This document shows positions 1 to 6,000 of a DNA stretch of 45,019 nt, in pieces (positions within the stretch are counted from its first letter, which is position 1; every line of letters begins with the position of its first letter). A program made the translations under genes and the position numbers. Source of the stretch: an uncultured Eubacteriales bacterium (lineage in GTDB: Bacteria; Bacillota; Clostridia; Oscillospirales; Oscillospiraceae); the NCBI GenBank assembly GCA_900550585.1, contig URST01000009.1, positions 1 through 45,019 of the forward strand, read 5' to 3'. Under the pieces are notes generated by a model. It saw only the letters and a program-made list of their open reading frames with translations. It was not told the DNA's origin and made no database searches.

Positions 1-94
1 TCATAATGGTGCTGATAATCATGCAGATGATCCACATGAGGGCGGTCAGGACGCCAATCAGGATAAAATCTTTCGCATTCAACTTCTGTTTCAT
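1..94 (-). CDS. ECF transporter S component, MptD/Trep_Strep-like (3' part outside window)
   Basis: Only the first 31 codons are present. They start at an ATG preceded by GAGGAGG at a good distance. The peptide begins MKQKLNAKDFILIGVLTALM and runs straight into a hydrophobic membrane segment. This N-terminal pattern (a short basic stretch, then K-D-hydrophobic-IGVLTA) is typical of the MptD/Trep_Strep family of putative substrate-binding S components of energy-coupling factor transporters; that assignment is family knowledge applied to a short fragment. The gene follows the AraC-type regulator on the same strand, a neighbourhood that suggests regulated uptake of a small molecule. The substrate cannot be told from here. 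Confidence 0.55.
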   Translation of the reverse strand, partial: MKQKLNAKDFILIGVLTALMWIICMIISTIM

Positions 95-113
95 GCTTTG
101 CCTCCTCTAAACA

Positions 114-159
114 ACAATATGCGTTGAGGTTAGCACTTACTAACCTCAACGCATATTGT
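114..159. promoter_or_regulatory. perfect 20-bp inverted repeat in front of the transporter gene
   Basis: Two perfectly complementary 20-nt arms (114-133 and 140-159) flank the 6-nt spacer CACTTA. The centre reads TTAGCACTTACTAA, an arrangement of TTAG, six bases, CTAA that recurs upstream of the araC-like gene. A weak promoter lies at its edge on the minus strand: -10 TACAAT at 155-160 and -35 TCGAAT at 178-183, 17 bp apart. There is no U-tract after the stem, so an operator or an RNA switch is more likely than a terminator of the regulator gene. Confidence 0.6.
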
Positions 160-222
160 ATCAGTTATGCCTTTCTAATTCGACCCAAAACCTGCCCATT
201 TTCACCCAAAAGCAGTTAAAGG

Positions 223-1203
223 TCACTGCTTTGTGTGGTTGAAGCGTGTCTCCCTGTAATGTTTGGGTGCAACACCGTATTTTTTCTTGAAGGCCGCCGC
301 AAAGTTGCTCGGTTTTCCATACCCTACAATCGCAGCGACCTCCCCCACATTCCAGTCTCCGTCCAACAGCAGTTGCGCCGCCTGTGTCAACCGCTGCTCA
401 ATAACATATTGATGGATCGGCATACCGTAGAAGGAAGAAAATCCCCGTGTCAGCTTGGTCAGACTCAGATGTACCTGTTGAGACAGTTCTTCACAAGAGG
501 GGGCAAAGGCGAGCTGGCTGTCGATGATCCGTTTTGCTTCCATGATGGCAGTCCGCTCCGTCCGGGACATGGAAATATTTTTGCCCATCAGAATGTCCAA
601 TTCCAAAACTTCTCCCAGATAGATGGACAGCAGCTCCAACAGTTTGCCGTCCAAATAGAGATAGCCCAGCCCCCCGCGGTATTGAGAAAATTTGCTTGTT
701 TCCGACAGTATTTGCTCCATAATTGGTGTGACAGAGACTTTGGCAATACCATTCAGGAGCTTCTTTTCATAGACTGTAATTTCCTGTCCGTCAAAGTAAT
801 CAGCAAGGAGTTGTGAAAAGTAGGGAATTGGGATTTTAATGCTTTTGAATGAGAAGTTACTGTCTTTTTTGTAGCAGATATATTCTGTGCCATCATGTCC
901 AGCATAGATACAAGACTCATTTTTCTGTATAGTAATAGAACGATTCTCATTCATTATCCCCCATGAAATTCCATCATTCAGGCAGAAAATGATTTGCATA
1001 TATTCTCCACTAACAGGACCCTGCACATTCATATCGGATTGATAGCACATTTTCCAGTCTGAGAGGATAACGCCGTGCTTGATTTTTGTTTGAGAAATTT
1101 GGCCTTGCCCGACTTCTGAAGGAATGTCCATAGTGATTGTCTGAGGGGTATTGGTTATCAAATCGTTATAAAGATTGGTAAGATATAGACTGCTATGTGA
1201 CAT
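223..1203 (-). CDS. AraC family transcriptional regulator (PchR-like C-terminus)
   Basis: This 326-residue protein has the two-helix-turn-helix AraC DNA-binding domain in its last 100 residues (about 220-322). Visible hallmarks are the first helix region around EELSQQVHLSLTKLTRGF, the second around VAAIVGYGKPSNFAAAFKKK and the end YGVAPKHYRE. The spelling KLTRGF with SNFAAAFKKKYG is closest to the PchR/YbtA type, which in other bacteria controls siderophore uptake and senses the ligand. The N-terminal 200 residues would be the effector domain, and I see no known motif there. The start ATG has AAAGAGGTGGG before it. The next gene on the same strand is the ECF S-component fragment, its probable target. 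An iron or siderophore role is an inference. Confidence 0.88.
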   Translation of the reverse strand: MSHSSLYLTNLYNDLITNTPQTITMDIPSEVGQGQISQTKIKHGVILSDWKMCYQSDMNVQGPVSGEYMQIIFCLNDGISWGIMNENRSITIQKNESCIYAGHDGTEYICYKKDSNFSFKSIKIPIPYFSQLLADYFDGQEITVYEKKLLNGIAKVSVTPIMEQILSETSKFSQYRGGLGYLYLDGKLLELLSIYLGEVLELDILMGKNISMSRTERTAIMEAKRIIDSQLAFAPSCEELSQQVHLSLTKLTRGFSSFYGMPIHQYVIEQRLTQAAQLLLDGDWNVGEVAAIVGYGKPSNFAAAFKKKYGVAPKHYRETRFNHTKQ

Positions 1204-1230
1204 AACCCACCTCTTTCTAACTCGTTCAAG

Positions 1231-1277
1231 TTAGCTATCGCTAATCAGATGATACCCGATTTTTCCTCGACAGTCAA
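1231..1277 (-). promoter_or_regulatory. promoter of the araC-like gene with an operator at its start point
   Basis: On the minus strand, -35 TTGACT (1272-1277) is 17 bp from -10 TATCAT (1249-1254). The palindrome TTAGCTATCGCTAA (1231-1244) begins just downstream of the -10, where transcription should start. It has the same TTAG-N6-CTAA layout as the centre of the repeat at 114-159, so one regulator could bind both. Such sites resemble the half-site spelling of DtxR-family metal regulators, but the binding protein is not known. Confidence 0.65.
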
Positions 1278-1343
1278 GGTGGCTTCGTATTACCAAAACC
1301 GCACACCTTTTTAGTTTTTTGGAGAAACAGTAACATATTTTGC

Positions 1344-1904
1344 CTAATCCGTATGCCTCTCTCTGTAATGATCTACTATGTTTATAATTCCTGTGTCTGG
1401 ATGAATCAACACTATTGACAAGTTTCTTTTTTCAGCGATCCCTATCGCTGTCTCCACTCCGCTGTAATGTTTCGGATCATTATCATAAACAGCTACAACA
1501 TAGTCGGCCTGCCCCATCATATATTCCGTGCGTTTTTTATACCCTTCGGCTCCTGGGTGTTCTGATCCCATCAGCACCTTGGCACAGCCCTCTCGGAGTT
1601 TTCGCTGCCGTGCCTGGCTCTTTGGGTCCCATCGGACATCATGGCCGGGGAAGGGGCAGACCATCACAACATCCAATTCCCGATATTCTACCTGGCGCTG
1701 CATATCCAACAGGATTTCGCCTGCCCACATGTCTACTCCCAGAGCTCCCCCAACGAAAAAGCAGCGCACACCGCTCTGGTAAAGTGACACAAATACATCA
1801 TGCATCCGCTTTTTTATGCGCTTGCATGAGGTCATATATTCATTGTATTTGAATTTGAAGCGGGTAGGGTGTTGACCAATCACCGCACACGAACATATTT
1901 TCAC
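1344..1904 (-). CDS. SLOG family protein (DUF1273/YpsA-like)
   Basis: The protein has 186 residues if it starts at the GTG at 1904, which has GGAGG 8 nt ahead; longer starts (TTG at 1967, ATG at 1928) lack a ribosome site. The Rossmann-like SLOG fold is indicated by FFVGGALGVDMWAGE in the first half, where the glycine-rich loop would bind a nucleotide-derived ligand. KRTEYMMGQADYVVAVYD and SGVETAIGIAEK follow in the second half. SLOG proteins bind nucleotides or their derivatives, some as enzymes and some as sensors; for the DUF1273 branch the ligand is not established. It is transcribed away from an HTH regulator across a short region with repeated operator-like palindromes, so the two probably form a regulated unit. 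Confidence 0.8.
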   Translation of the reverse strand: MKICSCAVIGQHPTRFKFKYNEYMTSCKRIKKRMHDVFVSLYQSGVRCFFVGGALGVDMWAGEILLDMQRQVEYRELDVVMVCPFPGHDVRWDPKSQARQRKLREGCAKVLMGSEHPGAEGYKKRTEYMMGQADYVVAVYDNDPKHYSGVETAIGIAEKRNLSIVLIHPDTGIINIVDHYRERHTD

Positions 1905-1937
1905 TTGTTTTTCCTCCAAATTTTTCATCTTACGATC

Positions 1938-1967
1938 ATTATATATGCTATGGTTGATTAAACTCAA
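1938..1967 (-). promoter_or_regulatory. promoter of the SLOG gene
   Basis: On the minus strand, -35 TTGAGT (1962-1967) is separated by 18 bp from -10 TATAAT (1938-1943). The first of the three ACTATAGT palindromes touches the -35, so a bound repressor would block this promoter. Confidence 0.6.
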
Positions 1968-2017
1968 CTATAGTCGCTTAATTTTTCATGCTATAGTGGA
2001 TAAAATGTAACTATAGT
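1967..2017. promoter_or_regulatory. three repeated ACTATAGT operator-like palindromes
   Basis: The palindrome ACTATAGT occurs at 1967-1974 and 2010-2017, and with one changed base (GCTATAGT) at 1990-1997. The spacing is 23 and 20 bp, close to two helical turns. All three lie between the divergently transcribed SLOG and HTH genes. This is the usual arrangement for an XRE-type repressor that controls itself and its neighbour; the binding is inferred. Confidence 0.6.
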
Positions 2018-2031
2018 ATGGAGGATTGCGA

Positions 2032-2367
2032 ATGAGTGAGCTTTTGAAAGAAATGGGCCAGCGGATTCTGGAGCGAAGAAAACAATTAAATATGACACAG
2101 GAGACTTTGGCAAATTTGACGCATCTCACATCGCAAACCATCTCGTATGCGGAAATGGGGCAAAAAGCGATGCGCCCGGAAACCATGCTGAAGATCTGTG
2201 AAGCACTTGGCATCAGCGCAGACTATTTACTGCGTGGTAAAATTCTTGAAGCAGACACTTCGTTGCTCCAGCAGAAGATTTCCACATTGACACCCAGCCA
2301 ATACCGCCACTTGGAACAGATTATCGATCACTTTATTGCTGCCATACAGGAAAAGGAAGAGGTATGA
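2032..2367 (+). CDS. XRE-type helix-turn-helix regulator
   Basis: The protein has 111 residues and starts at the ATG at 2032 with GGAGGA 6 nt upstream; an in-frame TTG two codons earlier is less likely. Residues 5-62 form a Cro/C1-type HTH: the segment ERRKQLNMTQETLANLTHLT is the recognition region, and YAEMGQKAMRPETMLKICEALGISADYLL is the classic tail of this domain. The remaining 45 residues are probably helical and may dimerise. Three palindromes just upstream suggest autoregulation and joint control of the divergent SLOG gene. It may be the element's maintenance or immunity regulator, but nothing in the sequence decides this. Confidence 0.85.
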   Translation: MSELLKEMGQRILERRKQLNMTQETLANLTHLTSQTISYAEMGQKAMRPETMLKICEALGISADYLLRGKILEADTSLLQQKISTLTPSQYRHLEQIIDHFIAAIQEKEEV

Positions 2368-2398
2368 GAGTCGGCACAGCTTCGCTCCCATACCTCTT
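2357..2398. terminator. bidirectional terminator between the HTH and parR genes
   Basis: Arms AAGAGGTATG (2357-2366) and CATACCTCTT (2389-2398) are perfectly complementary and are followed by a T-run on the plus strand. The left arm overlaps the end of the HTH gene, and the parR stop lies immediately to the right, so one hairpin can serve both convergent genes. Confidence 0.75.
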
Positions 2399-2400
2399 TT

Positions 2401-2814
2401 TTAGCCATTTCTACGGAAAGCCGCCATGGTGCTGGCGATCAGATTGCGGGTCATATCATCAACTTCGGATGCTCCCTCTGATGGCTCTGTCGTCTGTTCC
2501 TGCGGCGGCAGGGCTATTTTATTTTTCTTTGGAGGAGAGGATTCCCCGGTCGAAACTGCCTTATCCGAAGCCTGCTCATCCTGACGCATAATTTCTCGCA
2601 CTATCGCTTCAATGGCCGCACGGTCAATGGCTGGCACTTTTAACGGCTGCGGATCGTCAGAAAAATGAGTGTTATAGTACACAAGCGCATTTGCAATATA
2701 CTGGGCTTTACTGTGGGGCGGTTGTAGTTCCAGCAGTTCAACTGCGGCCCGCTGCACTGGGTCACCGATATTGAACCGCAGGGAGAAGCGCCCCCTTTCT
2801 TTTTTGGCCGTCAT
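2401..2814 (-). CDS. ParR-like partition adaptor
   Basis: The protein has 137 residues from the ATG at 2814, with AGGTGA 6 nt upstream; a GTG at 2823 overlapping the parM stop is also possible. The N-terminal 60 residues (RFSLRFNIGDPVQRAAVELL, then SKAQYIANALVYY) look like the ribbon-helix-helix domain of ParR/StbB partition proteins, which bind the centromere DNA. Residues 70-125 are proline- and acid-rich and low in complexity, and a short C-terminal helix (MTRNLIASTMAAFRR) fits the ParR tail that contacts ParM filaments. Its place directly after parM, with coupled translation, is the strongest evidence. Similarity at sequence level is modest, as is usual for ParR. Confidence 0.72.
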   Translation of the reverse strand: MTAKKERGRFSLRFNIGDPVQRAAVELLELQPPHSKAQYIANALVYYNTHFSDDPQPLKVPAIDRAAIEAIVREIMRQDEQASDKAVSTGESSPPKKNKIALPPQEQTTEPSEGASEVDDMTRNLIASTMAAFRRNG

Positions 2815-2819
2815 GATTG

Positions 2820-3731
2820 TCACCTGCCCACTGTTTCAAGCCGGTACAGGTATTCAAATCCAGCTGCATTGGCGTTGATGTTCGTGACGAACAGAGGCGT
2901 TCCCACCTTGCCGGAATCCTCGATCTGCCGGCGCAACAGAATAGCGCCGCCGCCCACAAACACCACTTTGCAATAGCGCAAATCCAACATCCGCTCTCGT
3001 AGAGTGCTGAACAAGTCGTTGACAAACTCCTGCGCCAGTCGTTCCACAAGCTGTATAGCCTCGGCCGGATACTGTGTCCGTCTGCCCATGAGGATGGCAT
3101 CCACATCGCCCTCATCCAACAGCAAATCCAACTCTGCATTTCCTCTGGACCTGATTTTATTGTATAACAGGATAACGCCGTTTTCCAGCGAATCGCAGGA
3201 AGCGAGGTCGGCTTTTCCGTTTTTCAACAACAGATAATCCGCTGTAAAGCCTCCAATATCCAATACGACTGCCTTTGGGTCATCCAACAGGGCGTGTAGC
3301 ATTGTGGCCGCAGCTGCGTATGCCTGGGGATAGCAGGCCACATCCTCAATGCTGATGGTGTAGTGTTTGTCTCCATACATAAACTCAACAAGCCCGCGGC
3401 CTTGAAAGTAGGCGGTGAATTTCTCTGCTTGAGAGCCAAAATGTGCCGGGGGCAGACCAACAGCCAACTGGATGTGCTGCTGTTCTTTTTCACCAATTCC
3501 CCGGGCGGTTATCTCTTCTGCAATAGCAATCAGTGTAAGGACAAAAAATCGGTCATCCTCCGTCTTATCCTTGTGGAACGGAATACGCTCATTGGACAGT
3601 GTGTAATAAGTACCACAGTATTGCAGGCTCTGGCCGAACGGCCGGGTCAGACTCTGCTGCAGTCCAGACACAAAGGGCTCGCCATGAACGGTTTTGATTT
3701 GTTTGTTGCCATGATCGACACCAATTAACAT
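2820..3731 (-). CDS. parM: ParM/StbA-type actin-like partition ATPase
   Basis: The protein has 303 residues; its ATG follows AAGGAGG at 9 nt. The actin/Hsp70 fold is visible in order: phosphate-1 loop at the start (IGVDHGNKQIKT), the connecting helix region, phosphate-2 loop (VVLDIGGFTADYLLL, about residues 155-170) and the adenosine motif near the end (VVFVGGGAILL, about 262-272). This spacing matches ParM and StbA of low-copy plasmids, which polymerise with ATP to push DNA copies apart. It is followed by a ParR-like gene with overlapping stop and start. The two make a type II partition system, which is unusual next to a chromosomal integrase and implies a stage when the element replicates outside the chromosome. 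Confidence 0.88.
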   Translation of the reverse strand: MLIGVDHGNKQIKTVHGEPFVSGLQQSLTRPFGQSLQYCGTYYTLSNERIPFHKDKTEDDRFFVLTLIAIAEEITARGIGEKEQQHIQLAVGLPPAHFGSQAEKFTAYFQGRGLVEFMYGDKHYTISIEDVACYPQAYAAAATMLHALLDDPKAVVLDIGGFTADYLLLKNGKADLASCDSLENGVILLYNKIRSRGNAELDLLLDEGDVDAILMGRRTQYPAEAIQLVERLAQEFVNDLFSTLRERMLDLRYCKVVFVGGGAILLRRQIEDSGKVGTPLFVTNINANAAGFEYLYRLETVGR

Positions 3732-3870
3732 AGATAATTGCCTCCTTTTTTGCTTTATACATATCCTTTACGCCTGTATGACGCCTTTCTCAACAAAAAA
3801 GCAGGAAAGTTTTTATCTACAACGGTATCATCGAAAAATCAGGGGCGTGGAATAGTCGGCCTGCACCATA
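3732..3870. other. region upstream of parM, possible parC centromere
   Basis: About 140 bp separate parM from the terminator of the next gene. In known parMRC systems the centromere lies directly upstream of parM and holds the promoter. Here I see only weak repetition (two GGCGT motifs on the minus strand) and no clear iteron array, so the centromere call rests on position alone. Confidence 0.25.
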
Positions 3871-3913
3871 AAAAGCAGCATCGTCCTGATACATTCGAGG
3901 CGATGCTGCTTTT
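3871..3913 (-). terminator. terminator of the coiled-coil gene
   Basis: The 13-nt arms at 3871-3883 and 3901-3913 are perfectly complementary (AAAAGCAGCATCG and its complement) with a 17-nt loop. On the minus strand the stem ends in a U-rich stretch. Confidence 0.75.
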
Positions 3914-3926
3914 CTATCAAAACTGT

Positions 3927-4259
3927 TTAGCTTTCAACTTCCACATGGAGCTGGCTGGCGACTTCCTCTACCGACATACCATTTTTCATTGCCAGCTTCA
4001 CAATCTCTTGAATTTTCTGCTTTTTCGTCTTACGGGGCTTTCGGGGAGCCTTGGGAGCAAGGATCTCCTGCTTTTTTGCCTCCAGAGATTTGATGCGTTC
4101 CTTTGCTGCGGTGATCTTCGCATCGTACTCTTCTACAACAGTTTTCTTTTTCTCCTCCAGCTCATTGATGGACTGATTTATCTTCGTGATTTTTTCATCC
4201 AGTTCATTCGCTCTCTCTTGCGGGGTACGGCGCTGACGCTTGCTCTCGGCTTCTGCCAT
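3927..4259 (-). CDS. small coiled-coil protein, unknown function
   Basis: The protein has 110 residues, very rich in Lys and Glu. Residues 10-68 are a probable coiled coil (heptads through NELDEKITKINQSINELEEK and KERIKSLEAKKQEIL). A basic proline-rich hinge (APKAPRKPRKTKK) follows, then a short domain with a helix-turn-helix-like look (IQEIVKLAMKNGMSVEEVAS) that resembles the H-NS-like or DUF4315-type small proteins common in clostridial mobile elements. It could bind DNA as a dimer, but this is inference. It has its own promoter and terminator, so it stands apart from the large operon upstream. Confidence 0.7.
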   Translation of the reverse strand: MAEAESKRQRRTPQERANELDEKITKINQSINELEEKKKTVVEEYDAKITAAKERIKSLEAKKQEILAPKAPRKPRKTKKQKIQEIVKLAMKNGMSVEEVASQLHVEVES

Positions 4260-4300
4260 TTTAAGATCACCTTTCTTTTGTGCTTAATTGAGATGTGCTT

Positions 4301-4330
4301 ATGGTAAAAGAGTATCATATTGTATGTCAA
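4301..4330 (-). promoter_or_regulatory. promoter of the coiled-coil gene
   Basis: On the minus strand, a consensus -35 TTGACA (4325-4330) is followed after 18 bp by TACCAT (4301-4306). The start codon is about 40 bp further on, with AAAGGTGAT before it. The rest of the 293-bp gap up to 4552 holds only the terminator at 4459-4492. Confidence 0.5.
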
Positions 4331-4458
4331 AACACAAGAAGATGAAGTCGAAGCATAGTAGAAAATTGGGTTCAAAAGGACATACAGTTATCAGATTATA
4401 AAATACTGTAAAATGATTCCGATTGATTTAACACGGGCCATGTCAGCCCCAAAAAGAA

Positions 4459-4492
4459 GGGCCGGGTAGAGGAATATTCCTCTGCCCGGCCC
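4459..4492 (-). terminator. strong terminator at the end of the 20-kb operon
   Basis: GGGCCGGG, AGAGGAA and their complements pair with a single T/G mismatch across a two-base loop, giving a 16-bp stem. On the minus strand it is followed by CTTCTTTTTG. It lies about 60 bp past the last gene of the long minus-strand operon. Confidence 0.85.
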
Positions 4493-4552
4493 TGTTATGA
4501 ATTTACACAGATTCTGCCCTATGCTTTTGATAAGGGCAGACAAAGCACTTTT

Positions 4553-4792
4553 TCAGTCATCCGTCTTAATCAGGAGATAAAAACTGTCGCCGGCGTCGCG
4601 GGCTTCTTCTCTGCGCCAGTCCTCTCTATAGGGAAGACTATAGAAGCCGCATATATAGCGAACATCATCGTTATTCACTCCCGTTTGGCCCAAAGAGCCG
4701 AAACAGTGGATCACACAATCTCCATCCTCATTTCGACGCTCCAGAAGCCTGAAGCGGCCAGCGAGTTTCCTGTGGACTTTGCTCCAATCCAT
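4553..4792 (-). CDS. small unknown protein, last gene of the operon
   Basis: The protein has 79 residues from the ATG at 4792, with GGGAGG 7 nt upstream; an ATG at 4807 lies inside the preceding gene and lacks such a site. I do not recognise the family. It begins MDWSKVHRKLAGRFRLLERR and has a short aromatic-rich middle (YICGFYSLPYREDW) and a hydrophobic strand at the end. No membrane segment or metal cluster is seen. It follows the 178-aa gene with only a 2-nt gap, so the two are probably made together. Confidence 0.6.
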   Translation of the reverse strand: MDWSKVHRKLAGRFRLLERRNEDGDCVIHCFGSLGQTGVNNDDVRYICGFYSLPYREDWRREEARDAGDSFYLLIKTDD

Positions 4793-4794
4793 TG

Positions 4795-5331
4795 TTAAAC
4801 CTCCCATTGGCCGCGGCCGATAAGCACCGCTTTCTTTCCTGCCTTTTCCGGGATCGGAAGTTCAATGCGCATATTTGCGCCGTCACCTTCGACTTTCCCC
4901 TTCGGCAGAACATATCGCGCAAAACACTCCCACTGGGGTTGTCTATAACGGCCAGTCAGTCCGCAGAGCCCGCTGGCAGCCGACCACTGGTTGCACTCGC
5001 TGCACGGGAAGCAGACTTTCCTCTCGTCCTGGTATGCCTGTGTGGCCTTGTTGTCCGCCACCAGGCGCTCAAAACGCTGGATCAGTTCTTCCTCATCGGT
5101 GACGATATAGAAAAAGTTCCCATAATGCAGAAACCGCCCCGAAATTACCGTGCAGCCCTGATAAGCCTGACGCTCTTCTGACCGCTGCCACTCCGGCTTC
5201 CGATTTACAAAATTCCCGTACCACTCATAGATCGGGTCCAATGTGTACTGCTCAAACAGCGGATAAAGCCGTTCCAGCGTCTCTATTGGCTCCCATCCCC
5301 AGAAGCCGCCATTTATTTTAATGATCGTCAT
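4795..5331 (-). CDS. unknown protein with a cysteine cluster
   Basis: The protein has 178 residues. The start is the ATG at 5331, supported by GGGAGG 8 nt before it; the frame stays open further upstream but only as antisense of the preceding gene. The middle holds CFPCSECNQW, then CGLTGR and WECFARYV. This set of Cys with a Trp could bind zinc. The N-terminal 60 residues are rich in aromatic residues (GGFWGWEP, LDPIYEWYGNF). I do not recognise a named family. It is the second last gene of the operon. Confidence 0.65.
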   Translation of the reverse strand: MTIIKINGGFWGWEPIETLERLYPLFEQYTLDPIYEWYGNFVNRKPEWQRSEERQAYQGCTVISGRFLHYGNFFYIVTDEEELIQRFERLVADNKATQAYQDERKVCFPCSECNQWSAASGLCGLTGRYRQPQWECFARYVLPKGKVEGDGANMRIELPIPEKAGKKAVLIGRGQWEV

Positions 5332-5353
5332 GGTATGTACCTCCCTGCTATAA

Positions 5354-5986
5354 TTAGGTGTGGACGCTGTACTGGGCTTTCTGCAGGTTATCCGCACCAT
5401 GCAGGATGATGCCGCCGCAGATTCCCGTGCCCCGGGGCGTGACCTCTTCAAAGAAGAAGCTGTACGGCGCACCGTCATCATAAATGAGGATCTTCTCCGC
5501 ATCCCGCCACTGGAAATGGTGTTCCAGAGTTTTCCCCAGCTTGTGCCGCAGGAGCGGTCGCTGGGCGATTTGATGGAGATTCTGCCTGCTGTGAAATTCA
5601 AAGCGGCGGGTCACCTTCTCCGGCACGGAGAGCTGGCTCCAGTTCCATCCGGCCATATCCGTCCCGGCCTCCACACACTCGTGGAAGCGGCGGTAGGGCA
5701 GCCGCACCCACTCCTCATAGCCGCGCAGGCTGTCCGCACCGGCGCTTTGCAGCCAGGAAAAGCGGATCACCAGCATCTCGCCGTCCAGTGCCCGTGTGAG
5801 CCGAAGGGCGGCATAGCAGCCGCAGTCAGCCACGATAATCTGACGCCCCGGCTCCCGCTCCAACTGCTCCAGCGTATCACGCAGGATTGCAAAGCGGTAC
5901 GGGGATTTATGCCTCCGGGATATGGTGTGGAGATACAGCAGTTCTTCACTGCAGGATACTTTTACCAAAATACTGTCAAACATCAT
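5354..5986 (-). CDS. unknown protein, 210 aa
   Basis: The ATG at 5986 is chosen because AGGAGG lies 7 nt ahead; an ATG at 6004 overlaps the upstream stop as ATGA but lacks its own site. The protein begins MMFDSILVKVSCSEELLYLH. It has a central segment IIVADCGCYAALRLTRALDG and ends with an all-beta-looking stretch (ILIYDDGAPYSFFFEEV). There are no membrane helices and no catalytic motif that I can name. It follows the 819-aa protein closely and probably belongs to the same functional group, which I cannot identify. Confidence 0.65.
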   Translation of the reverse strand: MMFDSILVKVSCSEELLYLHTISRRHKSPYRFAILRDTLEQLEREPGRQIIVADCGCYAALRLTRALDGEMLVIRFSWLQSAGADSLRGYEEWVRLPYRRFHECVEAGTDMAGWNWSQLSVPEKVTRRFEFHSRQNLHQIAQRPLLRHKLGKTLEHHFQWRDAEKILIYDDGAPYSFFFEEVTPRGTGICGGIILHGADNLQKAQYSVHT

Positions 5987-6000
5987 AAAGAAACCTCCTG

